Shown here piece after piece: positions 26,520 to 36,160 of a stretch of 64,000 nucleotides of DNA. The stretch is from the NCBI GenBank assembly GCA_027311945.1, contig DAICXZ010000030.1, positions 248,001 to 312,000 of the forward strand. Direction: 5' to 3'. This stretch comes from Erythrobacter sp. (lineage in GTDB: Bacteria > Pseudomonadota > Alphaproteobacteria > Sphingomonadales > Sphingomonadaceae). The notes under the pieces are model-generated. The model saw nothing but the letters and a program-made list of their open reading frames with translations. It did no database searches and was not told the origin of the DNA. A program made the translations under genes and the position numbers. The stretch's first letter is position 1, and each line of letters starts with the position of its first letter.

Positions 26520-27050
26520 ATGACAGTTCAGGCATCCTCTTCCGGACTCGAAGCGGCGTTCCTCGAAAACAGGGAGCGTCTGCTGCGATTCCTCGTTGCG
26601 CGCGGGGCGGGGGAAGAGGCGGAGGATGTGCTGCAGGAGATCTGGCTGAAGATATCGGAACGGCGAACCGGACCGGTGGCCTCGCCGCTATCCTACCTTT
26701 TCCGCACCGCCGACCTCCTGCTGATCGACCGCTATCGCGCCCGGCGCCAGGCCGAGCGGCGCGATAGGGCGTGGAGCGAGGTGAATTCCGGTGCTACTCT
26801 TGGCGTCTCCGATGCGCCTTTGGCCGACCGCCAGCTCGCATCGCGCCAGCTCGCGCTGCTGGTGAAGAAGTTGCTCGACGATCTGGAGCCGCCGCGCGTT
26901 GGCGAAATCTTCCGTCGCCACCGGATCGATGGGCTGACCCAGCGCCAGATTGCGGCGGAATTCGGTGTCAGCCTCAGCACGGTGGAGAGCGACTTGCGCC
27001 GCGCTTACAAGGCCCTGGCCGACTTGCGGGAGCAGCTCGATGAGGTGTGA
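26520..27050 (+). CDS. ECF sigma factor, FecI-like (second set)
   Basis: The 176-residue protein has region 2 (LLRFLVARGAGEEAEDVLQEIWLKI) and region 4 (IFRRHRIDGLTQRQIAAEFGVSLSTVESDL). The start could be ATG 26520 or GTG 26514; neither has a strong ribosome-binding site. It is followed by a FecR gene and an STN-type receptor, the second complete surface-signalling trio in the window. It is divergent from the TBDR-PepSY pair, with a shared 228-bp control region. Confidence 0.91.
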   Translation: MTVQASSSGLEAAFLENRERLLRFLVARGAGEEAEDVLQEIWLKISERRTGPVASPLSYLFRTADLLLIDRYRARRQAERRDRAWSEVNSGATLGVSDAPLADRQLASRQLALLVKKLLDDLEPPRVGEIFRRHRIDGLTQRQIAAEFGVSLSTVESDLRRAYKALADLREQLDEV

Positions 27051-27088
27051 GGCAACCGACTCCGTCTTCGTGTCAGGAGGACTGCACC

Positions 27089-28012
27089 ATGCAGCATGAC
27101 GATCCAATCCGCGAACAGGCTGCCCAGTGGGCGGTGCGCACGGGCGACCCCGGCTTTGCCGATTGGGATGCCTTCACCGACTGGCTCGAACAGGACCCGG
27201 CCCATGCCGAGGCCTATGACCGGGTTGCAGCCGCCGTCGCCGATGCGGCGGATGCGGAGCGCGATGTCGTGCTGCCCGCGAATGACGCAGGGCCCGCTGC
27301 ACGGCCGTTGGTGCGTCGCTGGATACCCACGGCGGTGGCGGCAGTGCTGCTGATCGTGGTCACGTTTGGCCTCTGGTGGGGCCAGGGCGGTGTGCAGACA
27401 TACGAGACCGCTCCCGGCGAAACCCGCCTGATCGCGCTTGAAGACGGCAGTACGATCGATCTCGCCGCCGACAGCCGCATCGCTCTGGACCCTGACAAGC
27501 CGCGTCTGGCCAAGCTTGAACACGGGCGGGCTCTGTTCACGATTGTGCACGACGAGGGCGATCCCTTTGTGCTTGATGTGGGCGCGGATCGGGTGGTGGA
27601 CGCGGGCACCGTGTTCGAAGTGCGCCTCGGCGCGGAAGAGCTTGCGGTCGGCGTTTCGGAGGGGCTGGTGATCTTTAATCCGGCGGGGCAGAACGTGCGG
27701 GTTCAGCCAGGACAATTGCTCGAAAGCCCGCTCGGTTCTAAGAACGTCACGATGCATGACATCCCGCTCGAGCAGGTAGGTGAATGGCGCGAGGGGCGGA
27801 TCACGTTCGAGCGCGCTTCCATTGCCGAGCTGGCTGCCGAACTCACCAGCATGTCGGGCGTCACGTTCCGCGCCGCTCCCGCCAGCGGGCGCAACGAGGT
27901 TTCGGGCAGCGTGCTGATCGATCCGATCCGGGCCGACCCTGCCTCGCTCGGGCCGCTGCTGGGCGTAAGCGTGCGCAAGGCGGGCGATGGCTGGCTGATC
28001 GAGGCGCGTTGA
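27089..28012 (+). CDS. FecR family sigma regulator (second set)
   Basis: The 307-residue product has a DUF4880-like N-terminus (REQAAQWAVRTGDPGFADWDAFTDWLEQDPAHAEAYDR), one membrane helix near residues 79-97 (WIPTAVAAVLLIVVTFGLWW), a FecR domain (ETRLIALEDGSTIDLAADSR, VDAGTVFEVRL) and a receptor-contact C-terminus. ATG 27089 is fixed by a perfect AGGAGG 8 bp upstream; an earlier GTG at 27047 has none. It ends 2 bp before the next gene. Confidence 0.93.
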   Translation: MQHDDPIREQAAQWAVRTGDPGFADWDAFTDWLEQDPAHAEAYDRVAAAVADAADAERDVVLPANDAGPAARPLVRRWIPTAVAAVLLIVVTFGLWWGQGGVQTYETAPGETRLIALEDGSTIDLAADSRIALDPDKPRLAKLEHGRALFTIVHDEGDPFVLDVGADRVVDAGTVFEVRLGAEELAVGVSEGLVIFNPAGQNVRVQPGQLLESPLGSKNVTMHDIPLEQVGEWREGRITFERASIAELAAELTSMSGVTFRAAPASGRNEVSGSVLIDPIRADPASLGPLLGVSVRKAGDGWLIEAR

Positions 28013-28014
28013 TC

Positions 28015-30447
28015 ATGCGCCTTCTGACTTGGAGCGCTGCCCTTGTGGGTTTGTCTGTGGCCGGGCCGCTGCTGGCGCGTCCGGTGATGGTCGACAGCGC
28101 GGCAGGTACGGCTGGCCGCGCTGCGATCGCGATTGCGCGTCAGACCGGGACCAGCATCGTAATTGCCGATGCGCCCATAGCCAGCCGAAGGGTGCCGCCG
28201 ATCAGAGGCCAGATGGAGGCCGAGGAGGCCGCACGGCGGTTGGCGCAGGCGGCAGGAGGGCGCGCGGTGAGGGCGGGGTCTGCCGGTTGGCGCATTGTAT
28301 CTATACCAAAGCCTCCGCAGAACAGGAACGAGCCCCGCAGACGCCAACATCCTGCCGCGGTTTCCGCACCGCCGCCGGCGCCGGTCCAGCCGCTCGAACC
28401 GGCGGAAATCGTCGTATCGGCCAGCAAGCAGGACGCGATGCTGAGCCAATTTGCCGGCCAGGTTTCCGTCATCGAAGGCGAGGATCTTTCGCGCGGCGGC
28501 ATCGGCGGGACCGAACGCATTTCCGAGCGGATCGCCACCGTCTCATCGACTCATCTGGGCAGCGGGCGCAACAAGCTGTTCATTCGCGGCATCGCCGATT
28601 CCAGCTTCACCGGCCCGACGCAGGCGACCGTGGGGCAATACCTTGGCGATCTGCGTCTGAGCTACAACGCGCCCGATCCCGACCTGCGCTTGTCCGATCT
28701 GGAGCGGGTCGAGGTGCTCGAGGGCCCGCAGGGCACGCTGTATGGCGCGGGTTCGCTCGGCGGGATCATCCGGCTGGTGCCCAACGCGCCCGAACTGGGC
28801 GTGGTGGCGGGGGCGGCGCAGATCGGTGGCTCGCTCACCCAGCATGGGGCAGGGGGTGTGGATGCAACCGCGATGACAAACCTGCCGCTGCTGGGCGACA
28901 GCACGGCGCTGCGGATGACGCTCGATGCTGCCACGCAGGGGGGGTATATCGACAAGCCCCTACTCGGCATGGAGAACGTCAACCGAACCGAAATTCTCGG
29001 CGGCCGCGCTGCCGTCCGCGTTGAACTTGCGCCCGACTGGACAGTCGACCTGATCGGTGTGGCGCAGACCATCGAGGCCGATGACAGCCAGTATGCCGAC
29101 CGCGATGGTAGATCGCTGGTCAGCTCTTCACCGGTGGTGGAAGGCTCGAAGGCAGATTATCTGCACGGGCAGTTCGTTGTCTCTGGCTGGATTGGCGACA
29201 TCAGGCTGCGTTCGACCACCGGCATCGCCTCGCAGGATCTGCGCGAGCGGTATGATGCGACGCTGGCGGAAGGCGAGCCGCGGCTGTTCGTGCAAACCAA
29301 CAATACCGAGATGTTCGCCAACGAGACACGCATCTGGCAGCCGCTGACCGGCCGCATCGGCTGGCTGGCGGGCATCTCCTATACGCACAACGTGACACGG
29401 CTTTCTCGCTCGTTGGAAGACGAGGTGGCGATCCAGCCCACCCCGGGCGTCACCAACCCGGTCGATGAGGGGGCGCTCTATGGCGAGGTGCGGTTGGTTT
29501 TGCGCAAAGACCTCATTGCGAGCGCGGGTGGGCGGCTGAGCCATTCGGTGCTCGGCGGGGTGGACCGGGCCTATCTGATAACCGCCAGCGGCAATTACGA
29601 CGAGCAATGGTGGGGCAGCCGCAGTACAACGGCCTTTCTGCCCTCGGCGTCGCTGCTGGCACGGCTGGGTGAGAAAGACAGCTTCTATGTCCGCTATCAG
29701 GAAAGTTTTCGACCCGGCGGGCGGGCGATTTTCGGCCCATTCGTGCAACGGTTTTTCGATGATCACACCGCGACCTTCGAACTGGGGGCGCGGCATGGGC
29801 AGAGCGGTAGCGACACGTTCGACCTTGCTGCCAGCATCTCTTACACGCGCTGGACGGATATTCAGGCGGATTTCATCGATAGCGACGGCTTTCCCAGCAC
29901 GGCCAATGTCGGTGACGGGCATGTCTGGTCGGCGAGCCTGTCGGGCGGGGTCACGCTCGCCCCCGGACTGCGCGTCGAGGGCGGGGTGGTGTTCAACGAC
30001 AGCAAGATCGACCGATCAGATCTCGCGCGAATTTTGCGGATGGCTGTCCTATATGATCTGTCGACCGATACTATAGAAGCGATTGAGGCGCAGCTTGCGC
30101 TGACCCAGGTGCCGAATATCGCCCGGTTCTCCGGGAGGCTCGGGTTCGACTACCGCCGCCCGCTTGGTTCAAGGCTCGAGCTTAGCGCGCGGGGCTGGGC
30201 CAGCTATGTCGGACGCTCACGACTTGGCGTCGGCGAATATCTGGGCGACTTGCAGGGCGACTATCTCGATAGCGGCGCGACCGTGCGCATTGGCTCTGCA
30301 ACGCAAGGCCTGACCTTGAGCGTGACCAATCTCGCCGATGTAAAAGGCAACCGCTTCGCGCTCGGCACCCCCTTTGCGGTGTCGCGCGAACAGGTGACCC
30401 CGCTGCGGCCGCGCACCATCCGGCTCGGCTTCGACGCCGCTTTCTGA
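28015..30447 (+). CDS. TonB-dependent transducer with STN domain (second set)
   Basis: This 810-residue receptor starts 2 bp after the FecR stop. After the signal peptide (LLARP, about residue 23) an STN-like module runs to about residue 95 (AAIAIARQTGTSIVIADAPI...VPPIRGQMEAEEAARRLA). A plug follows (EIVVSASKQ, LFIRGIADSSF, RVEVLEGPQGTLYGAGSLGG), then a barrel ending TIRLGFDAAF. The plug resembles the subfamily common in sphingomonads for aromatic or vitamin-like substrates. Together with the sigma/FecR genes it should auto-induce on ligand binding. An autotransporter follows at once. Confidence 0.92.
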   Translation: MRLLTWSAALVGLSVAGPLLARPVMVDSAAGTAGRAAIAIARQTGTSIVIADAPIASRRVPPIRGQMEAEEAARRLAQAAGGRAVRAGSAGWRIVSIPKPPQNRNEPRRRQHPAAVSAPPPAPVQPLEPAEIVVSASKQDAMLSQFAGQVSVIEGEDLSRGGIGGTERISERIATVSSTHLGSGRNKLFIRGIADSSFTGPTQATVGQYLGDLRLSYNAPDPDLRLSDLERVEVLEGPQGTLYGAGSLGGIIRLVPNAPELGVVAGAAQIGGSLTQHGAGGVDATAMTNLPLLGDSTALRMTLDAATQGGYIDKPLLGMENVNRTEILGGRAAVRVELAPDWTVDLIGVAQTIEADDSQYADRDGRSLVSSSPVVEGSKADYLHGQFVVSGWIGDIRLRSTTGIASQDLRERYDATLAEGEPRLFVQTNNTEMFANETRIWQPLTGRIGWLAGISYTHNVTRLSRSLEDEVAIQPTPGVTNPVDEGALYGEVRLVLRKDLIASAGGRLSHSVLGGVDRAYLITASGNYDEQWWGSRSTTAFLPSASLLARLGEKDSFYVRYQESFRPGGRAIFGPFVQRFFDDHTATFELGARHGQSGSDTFDLAASISYTRWTDIQADFIDSDGFPSTANVGDGHVWSASLSGGVTLAPGLRVEGGVVFNDSKIDRSDLARILRMAVLYDLSTDTIEAIEAQLALTQVPNIARFSGRLGFDYRRPLGSRLELSARGWASYVGRSRLGVGEYLGDLQGDYLDSGATVRIGSATQGLTLSVTNLADVKGNRFALGTPFAVSREQVTPLRPRTIRLGFDAAF

Positions 30448-30460
30448 ATTTTCTGCAAAA

Positions 30461-30479
30461 CGCGCCAAGGCATGGCGCG
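30461..30479 (+). terminator. Stem-loop between TBDR and autotransporter
   Basis: CGCGCCA-AGGCA-TGGCGCG is a perfect 7-bp stem, 13 bp after the TBDR stop. No T-run follows, so read-through into the autotransporter gene is possible. Confidence 0.45.
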
Positions 30480-30526
30480 GTCGGCTCCGTCTTTCCGGAC
30501 ATATGCACCCGGGAGGATATTCTTAC

Positions 30527-33500
30527 ATGCGCAATTTCCTGTTCGCCTCGACTGCCACTCTGGCGCTGGTGGCGCCGCTCGCCACGCCTGCGCTGGCGGA
30601 AGACATCGGTACGGCGCGGACCACCCCGGCCCGCACCTCGACTATCGCCAATGGCGCGCCCGCTGCGATCACAATCACCGACAAGGGCTCGATCACGCTG
30701 ACCTCCGGCACGGCGGTGACGATGGATAGCAACCACGCCGTCACCAACGCAGGCACGATCAAGATTTCCGATGCCAACGGCGCGGCCGGGATCGTCGCGG
30801 TGGCAGGCACCAATGGTGCGATCGTCAACTCGGGCACGATCACTATCGACGAGCCCTATACCCCAACCGATACCGACAAGGACGGCGACCTCGACGGGCC
30901 CTTCGCGCTGGGCAGCAACCGCTTCGGTATCCGCATCGACGGCGCCCACACCGGGAAGGTGGAAAACAGCGGCACGATCACCGTGGAAGGCAACGATTCC
31001 GCCGGCATCTGGATCGCCGGACCGCTCGACGGTGCCTTCACGCATAATGGTACGACCAAAGTTCTGGGCGATGGCAGCACGGCGATCCGGCTTGATACGA
31101 TCACCGGCGATGTGCGCCTTGCTGGCACCGTCAGCGCGCAGGGTGAGGACGCGGTCGGCGCGCACTTCACGGGCGATGTGACCGGAGCCATGGTTGTGCA
31201 AGGCACCGTCAGTGCGACCGGCTATCGCTACACCACCGCCCCCTCGGACCCTTCGAAGCTCGATGCCGACGATCTTTTGCAAGGTGGCTCCGCGCTGATC
31301 ATCGAGGGCGATGTGACCGGCGGGATCATTCTCGCCCTCAAGCCCAAGGATGCCGCTGCGAGCGAGGGCTCGGCCAATGTCGTCGGCTTCGGCGCTGCTC
31401 CGGCCATGGTGATCGGCGCACAAGGCCGTGATGTGGCGATTGGTCCGGTTGGTTCGACGGCCAGTAAGTTCGGCTTGCAGATCGACGGCGTGGTGCGCGG
31501 GGCAGGCGTTTACGCGGGCGTCGATGCCAACGGATTGCAGATCGGCGGGCGCGGCGGCGCAGTTTCGATTGCCAATGGCGTGGCGGTGGCGGGCAGCGTC
31601 ACGGCGGTCTCGTCTGGCGCGAATGCCACCGCGCTGCGCTTCGGAGACGGGGCGACCACGCCCGAGTTGCAGGTATCGGGCACGGTCCAGGCGACCGGTG
31701 CCAATGCTGCCAATGAATTTGCCACGGCTCTGCGCGTCGATGCGGGCGGCTCGCTTCCCGTGTTTCGCAACAGCGGCACGATCAAGGCGGTGTCGACCGG
31801 CGCCGATGGCAATGCCACGGCCATCTCCGATGCCAGCGGAACGCTTGCGCTGATCGAGAACAGCGGCAAGATCGAAGCCAGTGGTGCCAAGGCGGATTCG
31901 ACGCGCAACATCGCCATCGACCTTCGCGCGAACACCAGCGGGGCGACCGTGCGGCAGACCGTGGTCGGCAACGGCTACAGCGCGCCCGGCATCGTGGGCG
32001 ATATCCGTTTCGGCTCGGGCAATGATGTGCTCGACCTTGCCGACGGAACGATGTCGGGTTCGGTCTATTACGGGGCGGGCACCGCGCAGATGAAGCTGTC
32101 GGGCGATGCCAGCTACAAGGGCAACGCCTATTTCGGCGGCGGCGCCGATGTCTTCGCGCTGTCGGGCACTTCGGTGTTTGACGGGATGGCGGATTTCGGC
32201 GGTGGGGCGGACACCCTGACGCTGGAAGGCACAGCCCGCTTTTCCGGCAAGCTCGCCAATGCGGGCAACCTGGCGGTGACCGTAACGGGCGGCACGCTCG
32301 ATCTCACCGCTCCCGCGTCGATTGCCTCGCTCGATATGGGCAAGGACGGCACGCTGATCGCGACGCTCGACAAGACAGCCGGGCAGGGCTCGCTTTACAA
32401 CATTGCGGGCGCGGCCAGTTTCGCTGACGGGGCCAAGCTCGAACTGCGTCTCGCCAATCTCGATAATGCGGAAGGGCGTTACGAGATACTCAAGGCGGGT
32501 ACGCTTCAGGGCGCGGCTGACCTTGAATTGGGCGACACTCTGATCCCGTTCCTGTTCAAGGCCACGCTCGCCAAAGATGCCGGGGCCAACACCATCGCTG
32601 TCGATGTTGCGCGGCGCAGTGTGGAGGAACTCGGCCTGAACGGCGCCAGGGCCTCGGCCTTCGATGCGGTCTTTGCCGCTATGAGCAAGGACGAGGATAT
32701 CGAAGACTTCTTCATGGGCGTCACCAAAGGCGACACCTTCCGCGCGGCGCTGGGCCAGTTCCTGCCCGAACATAGCGGCGGCGCCTTTGAGGGCATCAGC
32801 ATGGGCACGCGCATCCTCGCGCGGCAGGCGGCCGAGACTGTCGGGCCGACCTATTCGCTGGGCGGGATCGACCTGATCTTCAACGTCGCGGTGTGGACCA
32901 GTTCGAAGGATCAGCTGGACACGGCCTCCTATGATGTCGACGGCATGGCCTATTCGGTCGCTGGCGAGCTCGACACCGAGAAGATGGGCACGCTCGGCGT
33001 TTCGGTCTCCTATCTCTACACCACCTTCGATCAGGGCAGCGATCTCAGCCGGGCGCAGTCCGATACGATCGAACTGGCGGCCTACTGGCGCGGCAAGTGG
33101 GGCGGCTTCAGCGCCTTCGGGCGCGGTTCTTATGGCTTTGCCGATTTCGGCGGCACCCGCACCTTCCAGATTGGCTCGGGAAGCACGACCAAGGAGTTGG
33201 AATCGCGCGGCGACTGGGGCGGCAACGTCATGTCGCTGAGCGGCGGTGCATCCTACGAGACCGGCGGCTGGCTGTTCGTCCGGCCTGCCGTTTGGACCGA
33301 TTTCGTCAAGCTTTCGGAAGACGGCTACACCGAACAGGGCGGCGGCAAGGCGATGGACCTGATCGTCGACGAGCGCGACAGCGATGAGTTCGCCGTCAAC
33401 GGCAGCGTCACTGTCGGTATCGACTTTTACGGCAAGGGCCCGCGCGACAGCAACTGGCTGCGCGTCGAAGGCGAGGGGGGCTGGCGCGAGGTGGTTGGCG

Positions 33501-33703
33501 GCAGCCTCGGCGCCACCACCGCGCGGTTCGAGGGCGGCGAATCCTTCACGATCTCACCCGACGAGCAAACAGGCGGCTGGTTCGCGCGGGCGCGGGCCGT
33601 CGGCGGCAGCGAGGTGTTCGAGTTCGGCGGCGAAGTCGGCGCTGAGGAACGTTTCGACAAGACGGCGTTTTCGCTGAAGGGCACGCTGCGCATCGGGCTG
33701 TAG
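30527..33703 (+). CDS. Autotransporter (type V secretion) with repetitive beta-helix passenger
   Basis: The 1058-residue protein has a signal peptide (MRNFLFASTATLALVAPLATPALA). A passenger of about 730 residues is rich in short N-S-G-T-I-x-I/V units such as ENSGTITVEGNDSAG and NSGTIKAVSTGADGNA, typical of a beta-helix. The C-terminal autotransporter barrel (about 780-1058) ends FSLKGTLRIGL. GGAGG at 30512-30516 supports the ATG at 30527. The barrel would insert in the outer membrane and display or release the passenger. No protease or catalytic triad is evident, so adhesion is a reasonable but unproved role. It probably shares control with the upstream sigma/FecR/TBDR set. Confidence 0.9.
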   Translation: MRNFLFASTATLALVAPLATPALAEDIGTARTTPARTSTIANGAPAAITITDKGSITLTSGTAVTMDSNHAVTNAGTIKISDANGAAGIVAVAGTNGAIVNSGTITIDEPYTPTDTDKDGDLDGPFALGSNRFGIRIDGAHTGKVENSGTITVEGNDSAGIWIAGPLDGAFTHNGTTKVLGDGSTAIRLDTITGDVRLAGTVSAQGEDAVGAHFTGDVTGAMVVQGTVSATGYRYTTAPSDPSKLDADDLLQGGSALIIEGDVTGGIILALKPKDAAASEGSANVVGFGAAPAMVIGAQGRDVAIGPVGSTASKFGLQIDGVVRGAGVYAGVDANGLQIGGRGGAVSIANGVAVAGSVTAVSSGANATALRFGDGATTPELQVSGTVQATGANAANEFATALRVDAGGSLPVFRNSGTIKAVSTGADGNATAISDASGTLALIENSGKIEASGAKADSTRNIAIDLRANTSGATVRQTVVGNGYSAPGIVGDIRFGSGNDVLDLADGTMSGSVYYGAGTAQMKLSGDASYKGNAYFGGGADVFALSGTSVFDGMADFGGGADTLTLEGTARFSGKLANAGNLAVTVTGGTLDLTAPASIASLDMGKDGTLIATLDKTAGQGSLYNIAGAASFADGAKLELRLANLDNAEGRYEILKAGTLQGAADLELGDTLIPFLFKATLAKDAGANTIAVDVARRSVEELGLNGARASAFDAVFAAMSKDEDIEDFFMGVTKGDTFRAALGQFLPEHSGGAFEGISMGTRILARQAAETVGPTYSLGGIDLIFNVAVWTSSKDQLDTASYDVDGMAYSVAGELDTEKMGTLGVSVSYLYTTFDQGSDLSRAQSDTIELAAYWRGKWGGFSAFGRGSYGFADFGGTRTFQIGSGSTTKELESRGDWGGNVMSLSGGASYETGGWLFVRPAVWTDFVKLSEDGYTEQGGGKAMDLIVDERDSDEFAVNGSVTVGIDFYGKGPRDSNWLRVEGEGGWREVVGGSLGATTARFEGGESFTISPDEQTGGWFARARAVGGSEVFEFGGEVGAEERFDKTAFSLKGTLRIGL

Positions 33704-33744
33704 AGATGGCGCTTGCTTTCCAGACCCCACTGGGAAGCGGTGCC

Positions 33745-33783
33745 GCGAGGGTGGGGTGCCTGATCCTGTTGCCTCACCCTCGC
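33745..33783 (+). terminator. Inverted repeat after autotransporter
   Basis: GCGAGGGTG (33745-33753) and CACCCTCGC (33775-33783) are exact inverted copies 41 bp after the stop codon, with a 21-nt loop and no T-run. Confidence 0.35.
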
Positions 33784-33893
33784 AACACCAGCTTTGCGCC
33801 GCTTGTGCTGGCCGCAAAGGCAATGTTCTGACTATAACCGGTCGATCATCGGCCGCCGAGCACGGCTGAACAACACACGAGCTTGGGGGCAGG

Positions 33894-34424
33894 ATGAAGT
33901 TCGACGGCGATCTGGATATGGATAAGTGGGCCACCCGCTTCCACGATCACTACACATCGGGCAGCCGGCTTGAAAAAGAGTTCCTGCTCACCCGCGGGTT
34001 GGTGATCGCAGCCCGGCGCTGGACCAGCTACGTCGACACGCTCATCAAGCAGCGCACCGGAATTTCGCGCGCGCAATGGCAGACGCTGTCGGCGCTGATG
34101 CATTGCGATGGCCCGGTGACCGTTGGCGACCTGTCGCGCAATATGCATGTCAAATGGCCGACGGCGATCAGGGTGCTGAAAGAACTGGAAGCGCTCGAAC
34201 TGATCAGCAGCGAACCGGACCCTAACGACGCGCGTGCCAGACTGATCGCCATCACCAAGGAGGGCGAGCACATCATGGAAGAAGTTCGCGAAGTGCTCGA
34301 TCCCACCCGCGCGAGGATCTTGAGCGCGCTTTCCGATGAGGAACTGGTGGCCGGAACACGCATGCTCGGCGTTCTGATGCGCGAGATAGGAGAGGCGATG
34401 GAGGGCGGCAACGGGGTCGAATGA
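33894..34424 (+). CDS. MarR family transcriptional regulator
   Basis: This is a 176-residue dimeric winged-helix regulator. The DNA-recognition part is at about residues 70-125 (QWQTLSALMHCDGPVTVGDLSRNMHVKWPTAIRVLKELEALELI), and the wing segment ISSEPDPNDARARLIAITKEG is typical of MarR. It lies 70 bp upstream of a dehydratase gene whose promoter region contains a symmetrical site. A related site lies at the FAD-oxidoreductase/TBDR divergent promoter. MarR proteins usually repress nearby catabolic genes and release DNA on binding a small, often aromatic, ligand, so control of this cluster is a reasonable inference. Confidence 0.92.
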   Translation: MKFDGDLDMDKWATRFHDHYTSGSRLEKEFLLTRGLVIAARRWTSYVDTLIKQRTGISRAQWQTLSALMHCDGPVTVGDLSRNMHVKWPTAIRVLKELEALELISSEPDPNDARARLIAITKEGEHIMEEVREVLDPTRARILSALSDEELVAGTRMLGVLMREIGEAMEGGNGVE

Positions 34425-34444
34425 GGCGCGCCTTGCGCCCGATT

Positions 34445-34460
34445 ATGTAGTATGCAACAT
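34445..34460. promoter_or_regulatory. Candidate MarR operator, site 1
   Basis: ATGTAGTATGCAACAT sits between the MarR and dehydratase genes. With flanking bases the arms TTATGT/ACATAA pair over 6 bp. Read on the minus strand it shares CTACATAA and 12 of 16 core positions with the site at 37863-37878. Confidence 0.5.
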
Positions 34461-34494
34461 AACTGCAAAGCCGCCATCTTTGGGAGAAGACGCC

Positions 34495-36150
34495 ATGAAA
34501 TTACGCAGCCTCGAAGCCAATAGCCCCGGTCGCCGTGCCAACTGGAAGGCGCTTGGCCTGTCCAAGGAGGATATGGAAAAGCCCAAGATCGCGGTGGTCA
34601 ATTCCTCCAGCGAGCTGGCGATCTGCTACGCCCATCTCGATGGCATCGCCAAGCTGGTGAAGGAAGCGATCCGCGAGGCGGGCGGGGTGCCGTTCGAAGT
34701 GCGCACCGCCGCACCGAGCGACTTCATCACCGGGGCGGGCAAGTCGGGCAGCTACATTCTTGCCGGGCGCGACATCATCGCCAACGATATCGAGGTGCAG
34801 GTCGAGGCGGCGCTGCTTGACGGCATGATCTGCCTCACCTCCTGCGATAAGACCCCTCCCGGCCACCTCATGGCGGCGGCGCGGCTGAATATCCCTACGA
34901 TCCTCGTCATCGGCGGCTACCAGCAGGCGGGCGAAATCGATGGCGAGCCGGTCGACGTGGAAGACGTGTGGTCGGGCCAGGTCGGGGCGATCTTCGGCAA
35001 GGAGCCGAAGTTCCCGATCCCCGACATGGCCGAAAACGCCATTCGTGGCCCCGGCGTCTGCGCGGGCATGGCGACCGCCAACACCATGCACTGCGTGGTC
35101 GAGGCGCTCGGCATGGCGCTGCCCGGCCATGCGCCGGTTCGCGGCAACTCGCCCAAGATGCAGGCCAATGCGAAGGCGGCGGGCAAGCGCATCGTCGAGA
35201 TGGTGATGGAAGACCTGCGCCCGCGCGACATTCTCACACCTGCCGCGTTCAAGAATGCCGTGGCGACGGTGTTGGCCGTTTCGGGCTCGATCAACGCGAT
35301 CAAGCACCTTCAGGCCACCGCGATCGAGGCCGAGAACGGCGTCGATGTGTTCGCATTGTGGGAGGAGATGAGCGACGTTCCGGTGCTCTCTCCGGTGCGG
35401 CCGACCGGTCATATCCGTATCGAGCAGTTCGAGGATGCTGGCGGCGCGCGCGCCACTCTGAAGCGTCTCTTGCCGATGATTGACGGCGGCGCGTTGACCG
35501 TTTCAGGCAAGACGCTGGCGGAAAACCTCGCCGATTACGAGATCGAGGGGCCGGACGTGATCCAGTCGCTCGACAATCCGGTGGGCAAAGGGCCTGCCAT
35601 CGCGATCCTCAAGGGCAATTTCGCCGATACGGCGGTGGTGCGCCTCGGCGTGCGCGACGGTTCGCGGCCCGAGGAATTTAGCGGCCCGGCACGCGTGTTC
35701 GAGGATACCGCGACCTGCATGGATGCGATCAAGACCGGAGCGGTGAAGCCGGGCGATGTGATCGTCAGCCGCAATCAGGGCCTCAAGGGCGGCCCGGCGA
35801 TGGGTGGGGGAGCGTCGCTGATCCTGTTTGCGCTCGATGCGGCGGGCCTTGCCAAGACCACCGCCTTCGTGACCGATGGGCAGCTTTCGGGGCTATGCCT
35901 CAAGGGCCTGACTGTGGCGGAAGTCTCGCCAGAGGCGGCGACTGACGGGCCTATCGGCAAGGTGCGCGATGGCGATGTGATCACGATTTCGGTTGAGAAC
36001 CGCAGCATTGATGTCGCGCTTACGGCCGACGAGCTTGCCGCGCGCGAGGGCGTTGGGGTGCGGGTGCCGGCCTCGGGCTATCTCGACAACTTCCGCCACG
36101 CGGTTCGCGGCATGGAAACCGGCGGTGTGCTGCTCCCCGAAAAGAGCTAG
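34495..36150 (+). CDS. IlvD/Edd family dehydratase (sugar-acid or dihydroxy-acid dehydratase)
   Basis: The 551-residue enzyme removes water from a 2,3-dihydroxy acid using an iron-sulfur cluster and Mg2+. Three candidate cluster cysteines are visible: Cys44 (AICYAHL), Cys117 (TSCDKTPPG) and Cys189 (GVCAGMATANTMH). The family motif GGPAMGGG follows near residue 436. The pattern resembles the [2Fe-2S] sugar-acid dehydratases at least as much as biosynthetic IlvD. Its location in a MarR-controlled island with an FAD oxidoreductase, a TBDR and a TfdA-like dioxygenase favours a catabolic role over branched-chain amino-acid synthesis. ATG 34495 has GGGAGAAG upstream. Confidence 0.92.
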   Translation: MKLRSLEANSPGRRANWKALGLSKEDMEKPKIAVVNSSSELAICYAHLDGIAKLVKEAIREAGGVPFEVRTAAPSDFITGAGKSGSYILAGRDIIANDIEVQVEAALLDGMICLTSCDKTPPGHLMAAARLNIPTILVIGGYQQAGEIDGEPVDVEDVWSGQVGAIFGKEPKFPIPDMAENAIRGPGVCAGMATANTMHCVVEALGMALPGHAPVRGNSPKMQANAKAAGKRIVEMVMEDLRPRDILTPAAFKNAVATVLAVSGSINAIKHLQATAIEAENGVDVFALWEEMSDVPVLSPVRPTGHIRIEQFEDAGGARATLKRLLPMIDGGALTVSGKTLAENLADYEIEGPDVIQSLDNPVGKGPAIAILKGNFADTAVVRLGVRDGSRPEEFSGPARVFEDTATCMDAIKTGAVKPGDVIVSRNQGLKGGPAMGGGASLILFALDAAGLAKTTAFVTDGQLSGLCLKGLTVAEVSPEAATDGPIGKVRDGDVITISVENRSIDVALTADELAAREGVGVRVPASGYLDNFRHAVRGMETGGVLLPEKS

Positions 36151-36160
36151 GGCCCTTACT

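Noticed and set aside
30527-32600. CRISPR-like or DNA tandem repeats in the autotransporter passenger
   Set aside because: The repetition is at protein level (N-S-G-T-I units); DNA copies vary and no equal spacers occur.
30182-32773. 863-codon minus-strand frame under the autotransporter
   Set aside because: Low-complexity Arg/His/Gly content complementary to the passenger repeats; no start signal or family resemblance.
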